Of a stretch of 64,000 nt of DNA, positions 43,959 to 52,976 are shown in pieces. Each line of letters starts with the position of its first letter. Position 1 is the first letter of the stretch. Source of the DNA: Cognaticolwellia mytili (GTDB lineage: Bacteria > Pseudomonadota > Gammaproteobacteria > Enterobacterales > Alteromonadaceae); assembly GCF_002104475.1 (NCBI RefSeq), contig NZ_NBOF01000005.1, positions 124,001 to 188,000 of the forward strand. The letters are read 5' to 3'. The notes beneath the pieces were generated by a model, which did not search any database, was not told the DNA's origin, and was given only the letters and a program-made list of their open reading frames with translations. The position numbers and the translations under genes are program-made.

Positions 43959-45107
43959 ATGGAATTTTCATACGTTAATCCAACTCATATTCATTTTGGT
44001 AAAGGCAAAATTGCCAGTGTTAGTAGCGCTATTCCAAGTACCAGCAAAGTACTGGTTATATATGGTGGCGGTTCAATTAAAAAAAATGGTGTTTACCAGC
44101 AAGTGCAAGATGCATTAGCAAATCACACTTGGTTAGAATTTTCAGGCGTTGAAGCTAACCCAACCATGGAAACTTTAGATAAAGCCGTCGCTATCGCAAA
44201 AGCTGAAAAAATTGACTATATACTTGCTGTTGGTGGTGGTTCAGTGATTGATGGCGCTAAATATGTTGCCGCTGCTGCATGTTATGACGGTGCTGGCTGG
44301 GATATTTTATTAGGCAAACATACCGTTACAGAAGCGATAGCTATTGGCGCAGTACTTACCTTGCCTGCAACAGGTTCAGAATCGAATGCAGCATCAGTTA
44401 TCACCCGTGCTGAAACCCAAGATAAACTGCCATTCTTCGCTCCTGCAGTACAGCCGAAGTTTGCCGTGCTTGATGCCGATGCCATGAAAACCTTGCCAGA
44501 GCGCCAATTAATTAATGGTCTTGTTGATGCTTGGGTACATATTTGTGAGCAATACTTAACAATGCCGACAGGTGCAATGGTACAAGACGGTTACGCAGAA
44601 GCATTATTAAAGAACTTATTAGTATTAGCGGAACAATACGACCAACGCGAAACATTAAATTGGCGTGAAAACCTAATGTGGACTGCCAACCAAGCACTCA
44701 ATGGTTTAATCGGTACAGGCGTACCACAAGATTGGGCTACCCATATGATTGGCCATGAATTAACAGCAATTTACGGTGTTGACCATGCCCGCTCACTTGC
44801 CATTGTACAACCGTCATTATTACGCAACCAATTAGTGGTTAAAAAAGCTAAGTTAGAACAGTTAGGTAGCAATGTTTTTTCCTTACCTGCTGGCGACGAT
44901 TTAGCTGAGCGTACTATTGCTGCGATAGAAGCGTTTTACCACAGCTTAAATGTTGCAACACAATTGACAGAGCATGGTGAAGACAAGGCTGCAGCTATTG
45001 ATAAAATCATCGGACAATTAACCGCTCACAACATGGTAAAACTAGGTGAAAACCAAGCGATTACCTTAACGCAAAGTCGTGAAATTTTAGAGTTAGCAAT
45101 TAAATAA
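43959..45107 (+). CDS. yqhD: Iron-containing alcohol dehydrogenase, YqhD type
   Basis: A 382-residue NADPH-dependent aldehyde reductase of the metal-dependent group III alcohol dehydrogenases. Markers are NPTHIHFGKGKIA, the nucleotide site YGGGSIKKNGVY, AVGGGSVIDGAKYVA, LTLPATGSESN, and metal-binding residues in NGLVDAWVHICEQY and MIGHELTAIYGVDHA. In E. coli YqhD reduces short aldehydes such as those from lipid peroxidation and is induced via YqhC. The ribosome site AAAGGTG precedes ATG 43959. A terminator follows, so it is monocistronic. Confidence 0.9.
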   Translation: MEFSYVNPTHIHFGKGKIASVSSAIPSTSKVLVIYGGGSIKKNGVYQQVQDALANHTWLEFSGVEANPTMETLDKAVAIAKAEKIDYILAVGGGSVIDGAKYVAAAACYDGAGWDILLGKHTVTEAIAIGAVLTLPATGSESNAASVITRAETQDKLPFFAPAVQPKFAVLDADAMKTLPERQLINGLVDAWVHICEQYLTMPTGAMVQDGYAEALLKNLLVLAEQYDQRETLNWRENLMWTANQALNGLIGTGVPQDWATHMIGHELTAIYGVDHARSLAIVQPSLLRNQLVVKKAKLEQLGSNVFSLPAGDDLAERTIAAIEAFYHSLNVATQLTEHGEDKAAAIDKIIGQLTAHNMVKLGENQAITLTQSREILELAIK

Positions 45108-45132
45108 CTCATCTAAAGTACAACCCTAAAGC

Positions 45133-45164
45133 AAAGTGAGTATAATTTTCAATACTCACTTTTT
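45133..45164 (+). terminator. Intrinsic terminator after the YqhD-like gene
   Basis: The 11-bp perfect arms 45133-45143 and 45152-45162 have an 8-base loop and are followed by T-rich sequence (TTTTTCC). Confidence 0.85.
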
Positions 45165-45529
45165 CCTTTCATCGCAATTATTGTCACTAATCGTTAAATA
45201 AAAAATCAGTTTCAACAGCTTTATATTGAACAGATAAAAAACCTAAACATACAATAAGTTAAAAGCATTAAGGTTAGGTTTCCTAAGCTAAACTTTATTT
45301 CCTATAATGAACATCAGACCACTTTAGTGTAATTTTATTGTTCTAGCTCAAGTTTTACATCCGGTAATTGTGAATAATGCTTTAACAAATTATTTAACTA
45401 AATCGTATTACTCACGTTTTAATCGCTACGAATTTACTTAACACCAAATATAGAGTGACAGTAAATATAGCGTCAAAAATCGAAAATTGAGCTAAAAAAC
45501 GATCAACAAGTACTAGACATAGGAAACTT
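45165..45529. other. Long upstream region of the EIIC-like gene
   Basis: AT-rich, about 365 bp, without a supported ORF on either strand. It must carry the promoter of the following gene. No riboswitch or protein-binding site could be identified. Confidence 0.4.
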
Positions 45530-46561
45530 ATGGAACTATTAAAAGGTATCACTCTTCTACTGGCGGCTTTGATGGCTTTCTCGTTATTCAGTCGTTATGC
45601 CCCTCACGGCAGCAAAGCGATGGGGGGCTTGGCATCAGCTGCAGTAGCAAGCTTTTTAGTAGAAGCTGTCCATGCTTATATTTCTGGTGATTTTTTTGGT
45701 ATTGCAATGCTAAAAGAAACCGGTTTAGCTGCTGGTTCTATGGGAGGTCCCGCTGCCGCTGCACTTGTTGCTCTCGCATTAGGGGTTAACCCAGTATTCG
45801 CTTTGGTAGCGGCAATAGCCACAAAGGGTACAGGGATTCTTGCAGGCTTCATTGCTGGCTACATTTGCGCGTTCATAGCAAATAGAATTGAAAAGCACTT
45901 ACCAGAAGGTATCGATATTATTGTCGGCGCATTAGTACTAGCTCCAATTGCCTATATGCTAGCACATGCTTCCGGCCCGTTTGTCGATAGCATAATGGCC
46001 ATAATAGGTTCTGCGATTACTGAGGCAACATCAGCATCACCTTATGTGATGGGTTTTTTACTTGGTGGTCTAATTAAAATGATATGCACCTCACCACTAA
46101 GCTCAATGGCATTAACGGCGATTCTTGGCTTAACTGGTTTGCCAATGGGCATTGCGGCATTGGCATGTGTTGGTGGCTCTTTCACCAATGGTATTTTAAT
46201 GAAACGTTTAAAACTGGGTGATAATAATAAAGTTGTTGCCATTATGCTTGAGCCACTAACTCAAGCTGACATCGTCACTCGAAATGCCTTTAAAATATAT
46301 TCATGTAACTTCTTCGGTGGTGCCTTTGCCGGCTTAGCTGCCGTTTATTTTAATATTATAAACAACGCTCCTGGCACAGCTGCTCCAATTCCTGGCTTAT
46401 TAGCACCCTTCGCCTTTAACGATGCAAGTACGGTGTTAATGGCAATATTTTTTGCAGCAATCGGTGGCATTGTTGCCGGCTATGTTGGTACTAGCATCCA
46501 TCTAAAATTAGATCAAAAACGTACTAATAAAACGAACAATTTACAAACTGCTTCAGCTTAA
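45530..46561 (+). CDS. EIIC_2-type PTS-like membrane protein
   Basis: A 343-residue hydrophobic protein with about nine helices. Glycine-rich motifs (SMGGPAAAALVALALGVNPV, ATKGTGILAGFIAGYICAFI, GGLIKMICTSPLSSMALTAI) match the PTS IIC-like family 2 (PF13303) as far as I recall. There are no EIIA or EIIB genes nearby, so a complete phosphotransferase system is absent here. It may be a stand-alone transporter. Ribosome site AGGAAACTT precedes ATG 45530. A strong terminator follows. Confidence 0.75.
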   Translation: MELLKGITLLLAALMAFSLFSRYAPHGSKAMGGLASAAVASFLVEAVHAYISGDFFGIAMLKETGLAAGSMGGPAAAALVALALGVNPVFALVAAIATKGTGILAGFIAGYICAFIANRIEKHLPEGIDIIVGALVLAPIAYMLAHASGPFVDSIMAIIGSAITEATSASPYVMGFLLGGLIKMICTSPLSSMALTAILGLTGLPMGIAALACVGGSFTNGILMKRLKLGDNNKVVAIMLEPLTQADIVTRNAFKIYSCNFFGGAFAGLAAVYFNIINNAPGTAAPIPGLLAPFAFNDASTVLMAIFFAAIGGIVAGYVGTSIHLKLDQKRTNKTNNLQTASA

Positions 46562-46583
46562 TTAGTCAGCTATTCATACTGAC

Positions 46584-46615
46584 ACGCCGCATATCCCAAC
46601 TATGCGGCGTTTTTT
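46584..46615 (+). terminator. Intrinsic terminator after the EIIC-like gene
   Basis: The arms ACGCCGCATA (46584-46593) and TATGCGGCGT (46601-46610) pair perfectly with a 7-base loop, followed by TTTTT. Confidence 0.92.
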
Positions 46616-46899
46616 ACTTAACTTGACTCTTGAATGATAATTTCTCAACATTTAAGTGAAATCAAAGCATTAAATAACACCAAAAAAATTATTTTTCGAT
46701 AATAAACTTAAAAGTTTATTAATAAAATCATCCGCAAAAATTTCTTATAAATTACGAAAATTTATTACTCATGTTTGGCTTCTATCCACACGTAACCAAT
46801 ACGTTAAATAATCTAACTAAAGTTTAGTGATGAGTAAATACAAGCGTGTATGGATTTCCAATACTCGCTTATATTTTGTTAGCTAATAAGTTATTCTTC
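46616..46899. other. Intergenic spacer with a second hairpin
   Basis: AT-rich with no ORF. Near its end an imperfect inverted repeat (46842-46851 and 46861-46870, one mismatch, followed by ATATTTTG) may terminate the minus-strand lipoprotein gene. Confidence 0.4.
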
Positions 46900-47430
46900 T
46901 TAAGGCTGACTTGCTAGCTGGCTTCTCACCTCGTTTAGTGCTGCAACAGCAAAGCCTTGATCATAGAAGTACACTACCTTACCTTGCTTATTTAGCAATA
47001 CTACCCGAGCATTCGATGCATTTTCGTTACCTGTAAAAGCTTGTACTTTATCGCCGTCGCTATATACGGTAATAACGCCTTTCCATAAAGGCTTCGGTAT
47101 GCCAGCTCGCATACCATTATCAATCACCGTGCTAAACATTTGCGGGAACAAGCCTTGTATAGTCGGTATTTCATATGCACTCACTTTTGTTTCCGTCATA
47201 TCTAATGCAATTAACCAACGGTCAATATCAAACTGTGAATTTTGTTTGTAGCCAATTAATAGTAAGGTCATTTCATCTTTAAAATCAGTTGGAATAGCGA
47301 CCGTATTTTTTTCTAGTGATTGACCCGTCACTACCGGAAAGGCCAAACCAGTAATATCTTTATTTGGGTATACCGTGCTGCAGCCGGAGATAAACAGTAA
47401 GCCAATAATAAGTGTAAATGCTTTCATCAA
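46900..47430 (-). CDS. Thioredoxin-like lipoprotein
   Basis: A 176-residue lipoprotein (signal peptide with lipobox FISGC). The mature part has a thioredoxin-like layout resembling ATP10/YtfJ-type proteins: FPVVTGQSLEKNTVAIPTDF, then MTLLLIGYKQNSQFDIDRWL, and ARVVLLNKQGKVVYFYDQGF near the C-terminus. No CxxC is visible, so it is unlikely to be a redox enzyme of the classical kind. Anchored in the envelope, function unknown. It is a single gene. Confidence 0.65.
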   Translation of the reverse strand: MMKAFTLIIGLLFISGCSTVYPNKDITGLAFPVVTGQSLEKNTVAIPTDFKDEMTLLLIGYKQNSQFDIDRWLIALDMTETKVSAYEIPTIQGLFPQMFSTVIDNGMRAGIPKPLWKGVITVYSDGDKVQAFTGNENASNARVVLLNKQGKVVYFYDQGFAVAALNEVRSQLASQP

Positions 47431-47500
47431 TATTATTCTCTATAAAGTACTTAAACGTTAAGAACCACTACGTAGTTATCGCGTAATAAGTTCACTTAAA

Positions 47501-47635
47501 ATGAAAATTAACTCAGGTGCAATGTATGAGAATAAGCAAGATAAAAAAACTAAAGATGAACACTTTCAAAAGCATCCAGCTTTAGCTGATAGTTTTAAAT
47601 ATTCCACCTCACAAATTAAAGATGACTTCGATTAA
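47501..47635 (+). CDS. Possible small protein (44 aa)
   Basis: An intact 44-codon frame on the plus strand with a charged sequence (ENKQDKKTKDEHFQKHPALA, ending DDFD). ATG 47522 is an alternative start, preceded by CAGGTG. It overlaps the end of the minus-strand permease gene by 20 bp. No family; the composition (hydrophilic, many Lys/Asp) is plausible for a small cytosolic protein, but chance cannot be excluded. Confidence 0.3.
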   Translation: MKINSGAMYENKQDKKTKDEHFQKHPALADSFKYSTSQIKDDFD

Positions 47636-48524
47636 CTCGCAACCAATACGTTAAATACATCAGTCCAGCACCCACAGCAACAGCAATAACACTCACTTTT
47701 GACATCAATACTTTCATTGGCATTAAATGCATAGCACTTTCGTGAGTAAAATTATCTCGAAGCGTATTATCATTGATACCAAAATAATCCGTTAGTGCTT
47801 GTATGAAGAATGACGAATTGAAATTAAAGTAATGCACAATAAAAGCTTCTACCAAAACAAGCATAATAATGGGTAACAAGGCCCATAAAAATGGTGCTTT
47901 GTTAGCAAACATCGACATGAGCATTAACCAAGCAAATAGTGGAAATAGCCATAAAACAAAAGGAAAGAGACTTAACCAAATTAGCAAAATATTACTAAAA
48001 ATATCGAAACTACCCCAGATATGCCATAACGATATATCGTAACCACTAGAAAGCACAAGGCAAAAAACAGCGGCTAATAATATGGCAATGAGTAGCGTCA
48101 CCGTAGCAGCGAGCATAAATATTCCAGGAATAACAAAAGCACCAGTGAATAATTTAGTTCCTATTGTCGCCGCGTCAGATATCGGCATTGAACGCCAAAA
48201 GTAGATTGACATATCGCGTCTTTCATCAAATAAACACACTAGAAAGTAATAAAGCTGAATAATCACAGCAACGACCATGAACGGTATAAATAACCCCTGA
48301 ATAGCCGCAAATGAAAACTGTGCTAACCCTTCATCTAAGGATCTGTGCTGTAATTGCGTTAGAAAATTAAGCAACCCATTCCATTGATAGTCCTCTATTA
48401 TCATCAATTGCAATAACGGTGCTGCCACCATCATGGTCAGAATAATGATTGGTACCCAAAGCAATAGTTTATTGAATTCCCATAATTCTTTTTTAACACT
48501 CATGGTTAATAGTGAGATATTCAT
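47616..48524 (-). CDS. ABC-2-type transporter permease
   Basis: A 302-residue integral membrane protein with six predicted helices (about 22-42, 75-97, 128-155, 175-205, 215-235 and 275-295), opening VKKELWEFNKLLLWVPIII. It starts at the last base of the ATPase gene (one-base overlap) and is the third gene of a regulator-ATPase-permease operon of the YtrABC type. The substrate is unknown; comparable systems respond to cell-wall stress. Confidence 0.88.
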   Translation of the reverse strand: MNISLLTMSVKKELWEFNKLLLWVPIIILTMMVAAPLLQLMIIEDYQWNGLLNFLTQLQHRSLDEGLAQFSFAAIQGLFIPFMVVAVIIQLYYFLVCLFDERRDMSIYFWRSMPISDAATIGTKLFTGAFVIPGIFMLAATVTLLIAILLAAVFCLVLSSGYDISLWHIWGSFDIFSNILLIWLSLFPFVLWLFPLFAWLMLMSMFANKAPFLWALLPIIMLVLVEAFIVHYFNFNSSFFIQALTDYFGINDNTLRDNFTHESAMHLMPMKVLMSKVSVIAVAVGAGLMYLTYWLRVNRSHL

Positions 48525-49381
48525 TACACCGTCTCCTTGGTCATCATACCAATAAATATATCAGCTAAACTCGGTGAACTAATGCTACCAAAAGGTTGTA
48601 GATCTTCAGTGCTTAGATGGTCAAATAACATTGTCGTTAAGCCCATTAAACTGTTGGTATGTATTGGTTTTAACTCTTTAGCTTGCGTTAGGTGCTCGTT
48701 AGTTAACGCGAGTAATTTAAAGCGCTCACGCATATCTTCAACACTTTCATTTAAGACTAATTCACCATTTTGAATAAACGCTACGTCAGTTAATATATGT
48801 TCAATTTCTTCAATTTGATGGGTAGTGACAATAATGCACTTTTCTTCAGAATAAAAATCTTCAAGTAAGTGATTATAAAATTGATGACGAGTAAGAATAT
48901 CTAAGCCCAAGGTCGGCTCATCTAACACTAATACTTTCGCGTCAATGGCTAATATCAAGGCTAAGTGCAATTGCGTTACCATGCCCTTTGATAAGGTTTT
49001 CACTTTTGCAGCATGTTCGATATTAGTTTTTGCTAAAAAGAGCTCTGCCTTCTCGCGATTAAAGTTAGGATGAATATCTGCCATATAGGCCAGCGCTTGC
49101 TCAACTTTAAGCCATTTAGGCAATACTGCGACATCAGAGATATAAGCAACTTCATTAAGCATTTCAGCACGCTGTGTACGTGGGTTATAACCCAGCACAT
49201 CAATATCACCACTAAAATTAGATAAACCTAACAGTGACTGTAAGCAGGTAGATTTACCCGCACCATTTGGCCCAACCAATCCTAATATTTGCCCTGCTTT
49301 AACGGTTAAATTAACATCGGAAACAACTTTTTTACTGCCATAGCTTTTAGTTAAGCCATTAATAGAGATTAATGTTGTCAT
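48524..49381 (-). CDS. ABC transporter ATPase (YtrB-like)
   Basis: A 285-residue ATPase with Walker A GPNGAGKST, signature LSKGMVTQLHLALILA (degenerate LSGGQ), Walker B KVLVLDEPTLGLD, and the switch His in VTTHQIEEIEH. The C-terminal 60 residues are an extension of uncertain role. One-base overlaps join it to both the regulator and permease genes. Confidence 0.92.
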   Translation of the reverse strand: MTTLISINGLTKSYGSKKVVSDVNLTVKAGQILGLVGPNGAGKSTCLQSLLGLSNFSGDIDVLGYNPRTQRAEMLNEVAYISDVAVLPKWLKVEQALAYMADIHPNFNREKAELFLAKTNIEHAAKVKTLSKGMVTQLHLALILAIDAKVLVLDEPTLGLDILTRHQFYNHLLEDFYSEEKCIIVTTHQIEEIEHILTDVAFIQNGELVLNESVEDMRERFKLLALTNEHLTQAKELKPIHTNSLMGLTTMLFDHLSTEDLQPFGSISSPSLADIFIGMMTKETV

Positions 49382-49743
49382 TATTTAGTCTCCAATGTTG
49401 ATGGTAATAAATCTTCAGCTGAAAGCTTCAAACGATTAATTTGTTGAAGAATTTTTGGCCATTGAGAAGAGAGAAAGCTTTCTCGTTCACGGTTTAGAAT
49501 AATATCTTGCACACCATGCTTTACAAACAAGCCTTTACCACGTTGTTTTTCTACAATGTTTTCATCCTGTAGCATTTGATACGCCTTAGAAATAGTTATT
49601 GGATTCAATTTGTATTCCGCTGCAACTTTTCTCACAGAAGGTAGCGGCTCGCCTTCAGTGATATAACCATCTAAAATTCGTGTGACCACTTGCTGGTACA
49701 ACTGAATGTAGATCGGTGTGTCTGGATCCCATGGTGTCGGCAT
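49381..49743 (-). CDS. GntR-family regulator, YtrA subfamily
   Basis: A 120-residue repressor: winged helix with QLYQQVVTRILDGYITEGEP, LPSVRKVAAEYKLNPITISK and AYQMLQDENIVEKQRGKGLF, plus a short helical C-terminal dimerisation region typical of YtrA (no large effector domain). It is the first gene of the regulator-ATPase-permease operon and probably represses it. The upstream extension to 49855 is not a gene. Confidence 0.9.
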   Translation of the reverse strand: MPTPWDPDTPIYIQLYQQVVTRILDGYITEGEPLPSVRKVAAEYKLNPITISKAYQMLQDENIVEKQRGKGLFVKHGVQDIILNRERESFLSSQWPKILQQINRLKLSAEDLLPSTLETK

Positions 49744-49898
49744 TATTATTTCCTTGATTACTTTTATCCACTATAGTGTTATACATCACCAACACACCTT
49801 GTGCAAATATTTGAATATTGTTAAATGTAAATGAACGTTTCAGGATTAATATCAAGCAGTTAAATTTACTGACTGCTACTTTAAGACTAAATAAAAAA

Positions 49899-49932
49899 AA
49901 CGCCGTTATCGATAAGCATCAATAACAGCGTT
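49899..49932 (-). terminator. Terminator for the beta-lactamase-family gene
   Basis: The arms 49899-49909 and 49922-49932 pair with one mismatch, and on the minus strand the stem is followed by eight T. It lies 24 bp beyond the stop of the serine hydrolase gene. Confidence 0.85.
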
Positions 49933-49955
49933 GTTTTTATTGCCTAATTAGCTGG

Positions 49956-51317
49956 TTATTGTTTAACCGCAACTTCCGGTGTAGCTGATAAGTTGCGATA
50001 AAAATTCATCACCTGCTGGCCTTGAGTATTTTTTTCAATAGTGAAATAACTCAAGCTGTTATCATAGTAAAAGCCATTATTCGACATAGGATAAACTTGC
50101 CATTTATGGCCGTCTCCGCGCATGGAAAAAACATTATCTCCTTCGATAAATATCTTTCTTATGTCACCTGAGTCCAGTTTGTAATCTCCCATCATTGTAC
50201 TGAGATGTTTTTTACTTAAGGTAACTGTTTCAAATTTAGGTAGAGGAATTTCAAGGGCCACAGCCGCTAACATTCGCGCTATTTCGCTAGGATTGCCTGA
50301 ATCGTAATTATTCAGTACCGCTACATAAAGATCTTCAGAAGGAATATATAAAGCATTAGTGGCAAAACCATGGATACCACCGCCATGTCCTATGCCATCG
50401 TATTTATTAAACTTAAACATACCTAAACCAAAACCATAATTTGACACACTGCCGTCATTTAATTTAACCGCTGAGGTCATCGACTTATAGCTCTTTTTAG
50501 AAATAAGTTTGCCATTACGTAATGCGCTGAACCATATATTTAAATCATCAACCGTTGATAATAATGAACCTGCAGCATGTGGCCACATCATATCAATGTA
50601 ACCAGCATTAACGTAACCATTCTCACCTTGAGAATAACCGCTAGCGCGATTAGGAATAACTTGTAAGCCACCGAAACGACTGTTTTTCATTGCTAGTTTG
50701 GCAAAAATATTTTGCTCAATAAACTCTGCATAAGTTTTACCACTAGCCACTTCAATAATTTTACCCAGTAGCACATAACCTGTATTCGAGTAACGATTCG
50801 CTTCCCCTACTTTTAGTGCCATTGGATGTTCAGCAAAGCGCTTGATCATAGCGTCTAATGTGGTGGGTGTTTTTAACTCCTTTTCCATGATTTTTTCATC
50901 TTGCGTATAATTTGCAATACCAGAAGTATGAGTTAATAAGTGTTTAATGGTGACCGTATTACCTTCGGTTGGAAAGTCAGGAACATATTTATGTAAGTTG
51001 TCTGATAAAGACAATTTTCCTTGCTCAACTAGCATCATAATAGCGGCGCCAGTAAACTGTTTTGTGATTGAGCCTAAGCGAAATACCGTGTCGGCTTGAA
51101 TCGGTACTTGTAATTCAATGTTCGCTAAACCCCGTGCCTGTTTATAAAGCGTTTCACCATTTTTAGTGACAATAACCGCAACGCCAGGGCCAGTGGTATC
51201 AATATATTTTTCTAAAACCGTGTCGTATTCTTTTAGCTCTACCGCATTTACTTGCAGTAATGGTGTCGTTAGCATGAGTGCTGCTAAAGCAACTTTTTTT
51301 ATTGTAATATTTTTCAT
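49956..51317 (-). CDS. Secreted serine hydrolase, beta-lactamase family
   Basis: A 453-residue class C beta-lactamase-fold protein. The signal peptide is cleaved near VNAVE; SITK (SxxK), YSN (YSNTGYVLLGK) and HGGG (GHGGGIHGF) are the active-site motifs. An about 80-residue C-terminal domain (about 370-450) of strand character follows, as in peptidase-like members such as DD-peptidases and esterases. Substrate unknown, resistance not implied. Start ATG 51317 opens the signal peptide directly. Confidence 0.88.
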   Translation of the reverse strand: MKNITIKKVALAALMLTTPLLQVNAVELKEYDTVLEKYIDTTGPGVAVIVTKNGETLYKQARGLANIELQVPIQADTVFRLGSITKQFTGAAIMMLVEQGKLSLSDNLHKYVPDFPTEGNTVTIKHLLTHTSGIANYTQDEKIMEKELKTPTTLDAMIKRFAEHPMALKVGEANRYSNTGYVLLGKIIEVASGKTYAEFIEQNIFAKLAMKNSRFGGLQVIPNRASGYSQGENGYVNAGYIDMMWPHAAGSLLSTVDDLNIWFSALRNGKLISKKSYKSMTSAVKLNDGSVSNYGFGLGMFKFNKYDGIGHGGGIHGFATNALYIPSEDLYVAVLNNYDSGNPSEIARMLAAVALEIPLPKFETVTLSKKHLSTMMGDYKLDSGDIRKIFIEGDNVFSMRGDGHKWQVYPMSNNGFYYDNSLSYFTIEKNTQGQQVMNFYRNLSATPEVAVKQ

Positions 51318-51514
51318 AACTATCCTTATTTTAAAGCTTTTCCTATCTTATCCTATTTATTTATAACTGCCACTTACAGCTTATTTTTAAGTGTAACGAG
51401 CTTTTTCTGTATAATTTTGGCAACAAAAAAGCCTCACAATAGAAGCTTTATAACCAAGCAAAGTTGATAATAAGTATGCAGCCTAGTCATTTGACACGCT
51501 AAGATATAATTGTA

Positions 51515-52858
51515 TTAAAGAGATACTTTTAACTTTTGTTTCGGTTGCAATAAAGAATTGTTCGACAATTTATTCCAACGCACTAAATCTTGCACTTTCA
51601 CTTTATATTTTCTACTAATATCCCACAGATTATCACCACTTTTAACCACATGGTAACGCCTTTTCGTGCCATATCGCGTAAACTCACTTAAATCGAGCAC
51701 ATGACTTGTCAGTGGCAGCACTAAAACTTGACCAACACGGATACTGTGTGAAGATAACTGATTCAACTGTTTGATTGCTGATACTTGAACCCCATGTTGG
51801 ACTGAAATTTCGCTTAAAGTATCCCCTGATTTAACCTTATATTCATGTCGCCGTAGCCATTCTGTACGCTTGGTCGATGCCAATTTATTTTGCAACTTTG
51901 TGGCACTAGCGACAGGCACCAATAATTTATACCTATCATCCGGAGGGGTCACTCCGCGATTCAGGCCAGGATTAAGGCGAACTAATTCTTTTGCCTCAAT
52001 ATTTGTCCATTCAGCAGCTAGTGTGATGTCTAATTGGCTTTCCAACGAAATAGCAGTAACCGCAGGGGAGTTTTTAATCGGAGTGAAAACATAATTGAAT
52101 TCATCTGCTCGTTGCAATATATCAATAATGGCCAAAAGCTTAGGTACGTAAGCGGTGGTTTCTCGTGGTAAATCTAGCGACCAAAAGTCGTAAGGCTTGT
52201 TTCCGCGTTTATTTTTAGCAATGGCACGGCCAACTCGCCCTTCGCCAGAATTAAACGCTGCCACGGCATTTAGCCAGTCTTGACCCAATGTACGGTGAAA
52301 AAATTGAAAATAATCTAAAGCAGCATTGGTTGACGCAACCACATCACGTCTGCCGTCGTACCACCAATTGCGCGTTAACTTGAAACGTTTAGCGGCAACA
52401 GGCATAAACTGCCATAAGCCCGCAGCACTTTGATTAGAAACACCATAAGGTAAATAGGCGCTTTCGACTATTGGTAATAAAGCTAACTCTATTGGCATAT
52501 TACGGCGTTCTATTTCTTCAACAATATAATAAAGAAACGGTTCAGCACGCTCAGATATAGTCATCATAAAATTAGGGTGACGCAAATAGTACTTACGCCA
52601 CTTAGCAACTTCTTTGTTATCCGGCACAGTTAGACTTAATTGGCTGCGAATACGCTGCCATATATTATCATGCACTATTGGCGTTGAAATAAGCGGTTCT
52701 GGCGATAACATTAATGCTTGAGCGATAGCATTCGGTGCCGCTAAATGGCCGTTAGTGGCAAGGTCATCATCATTAATTTTAGGAGTGTTTTGACAAGCAG
52801 TAATAGAAAAGAGTACAAGTAGCAGTATAGATTTTTTCTGAGAAAATAATGTCAACAT
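51515..52858 (-). CDS. mltD: Lytic murein transglycosylase D with two LysM domains
   Basis: A 447-residue envelope lipoprotein-like lytic transglycosylase (lipobox SITAC). The SLT domain has catalytic Glu in VESAYLPYGVSNQSAAGLWQ and the FMPVAAKRFKL, AFNSGEGRVGRAI and TAYVPKLLAI motifs (about 115-260). Two C-terminal LysM repeats bind peptidoglycan (EYKVKSGDTLSEISVQHGV, RYHVVKSGDNLWDISRKYKV). It cleaves glycan strands to 1,6-anhydro muropeptides. MltD usually pairs with gloB/rnhA; here it lies after a CNNM gene. Confidence 0.92.
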   Translation of the reverse strand: MLTLFSQKKSILLLVLFSITACQNTPKINDDDLATNGHLAAPNAIAQALMLSPEPLISTPIVHDNIWQRIRSQLSLTVPDNKEVAKWRKYYLRHPNFMMTISERAEPFLYYIVEEIERRNMPIELALLPIVESAYLPYGVSNQSAAGLWQFMPVAAKRFKLTRNWWYDGRRDVVASTNAALDYFQFFHRTLGQDWLNAVAAFNSGEGRVGRAIAKNKRGNKPYDFWSLDLPRETTAYVPKLLAIIDILQRADEFNYVFTPIKNSPAVTAISLESQLDITLAAEWTNIEAKELVRLNPGLNRGVTPPDDRYKLLVPVASATKLQNKLASTKRTEWLRRHEYKVKSGDTLSEISVQHGVQVSAIKQLNQLSSHSIRVGQVLVLPLTSHVLDLSEFTRYGTKRRYHVVKSGDNLWDISRKYKVKVQDLVRWNKLSNNSLLQPKQKLKVSL

Positions 52859-52899
52859 ATAGGAAAATATTGCTCAATAGATTGATGTTCGTACTGCAC

Positions 52900-52919
52900 T
52901 GTGCGGCATTGGCCGCACA
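52900..52919. terminator. GC-rich hairpin between CNNM and mltD genes
   Basis: The arms TGTGCGGC and GCCGCACA (8 bp, perfect) with a 4-base loop lie in the 118-bp gap. There is no T-run, so it may be a rho-independent-like or attenuating structure rather than a full terminator. Confidence 0.35.
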
Positions 52920-52976
52920 TAAGTCAATTAAATATTGCCGAATAAACAACAAGTATATTCGCCAATAAAACGAATA

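Noticed and set aside
49655-49855. Upstream extension or extra gene before the YtrA regulator
   Set aside because: Overlaps the regulator in another frame and lacks a ribosome site and family similarity.
49956-51317. True class C beta-lactamase (ampC)
   Set aside because: Has the shared SxxK/YxN/HxG motifs but an extra C-terminal domain typical of peptidase/esterase relatives; resistance cannot be inferred.
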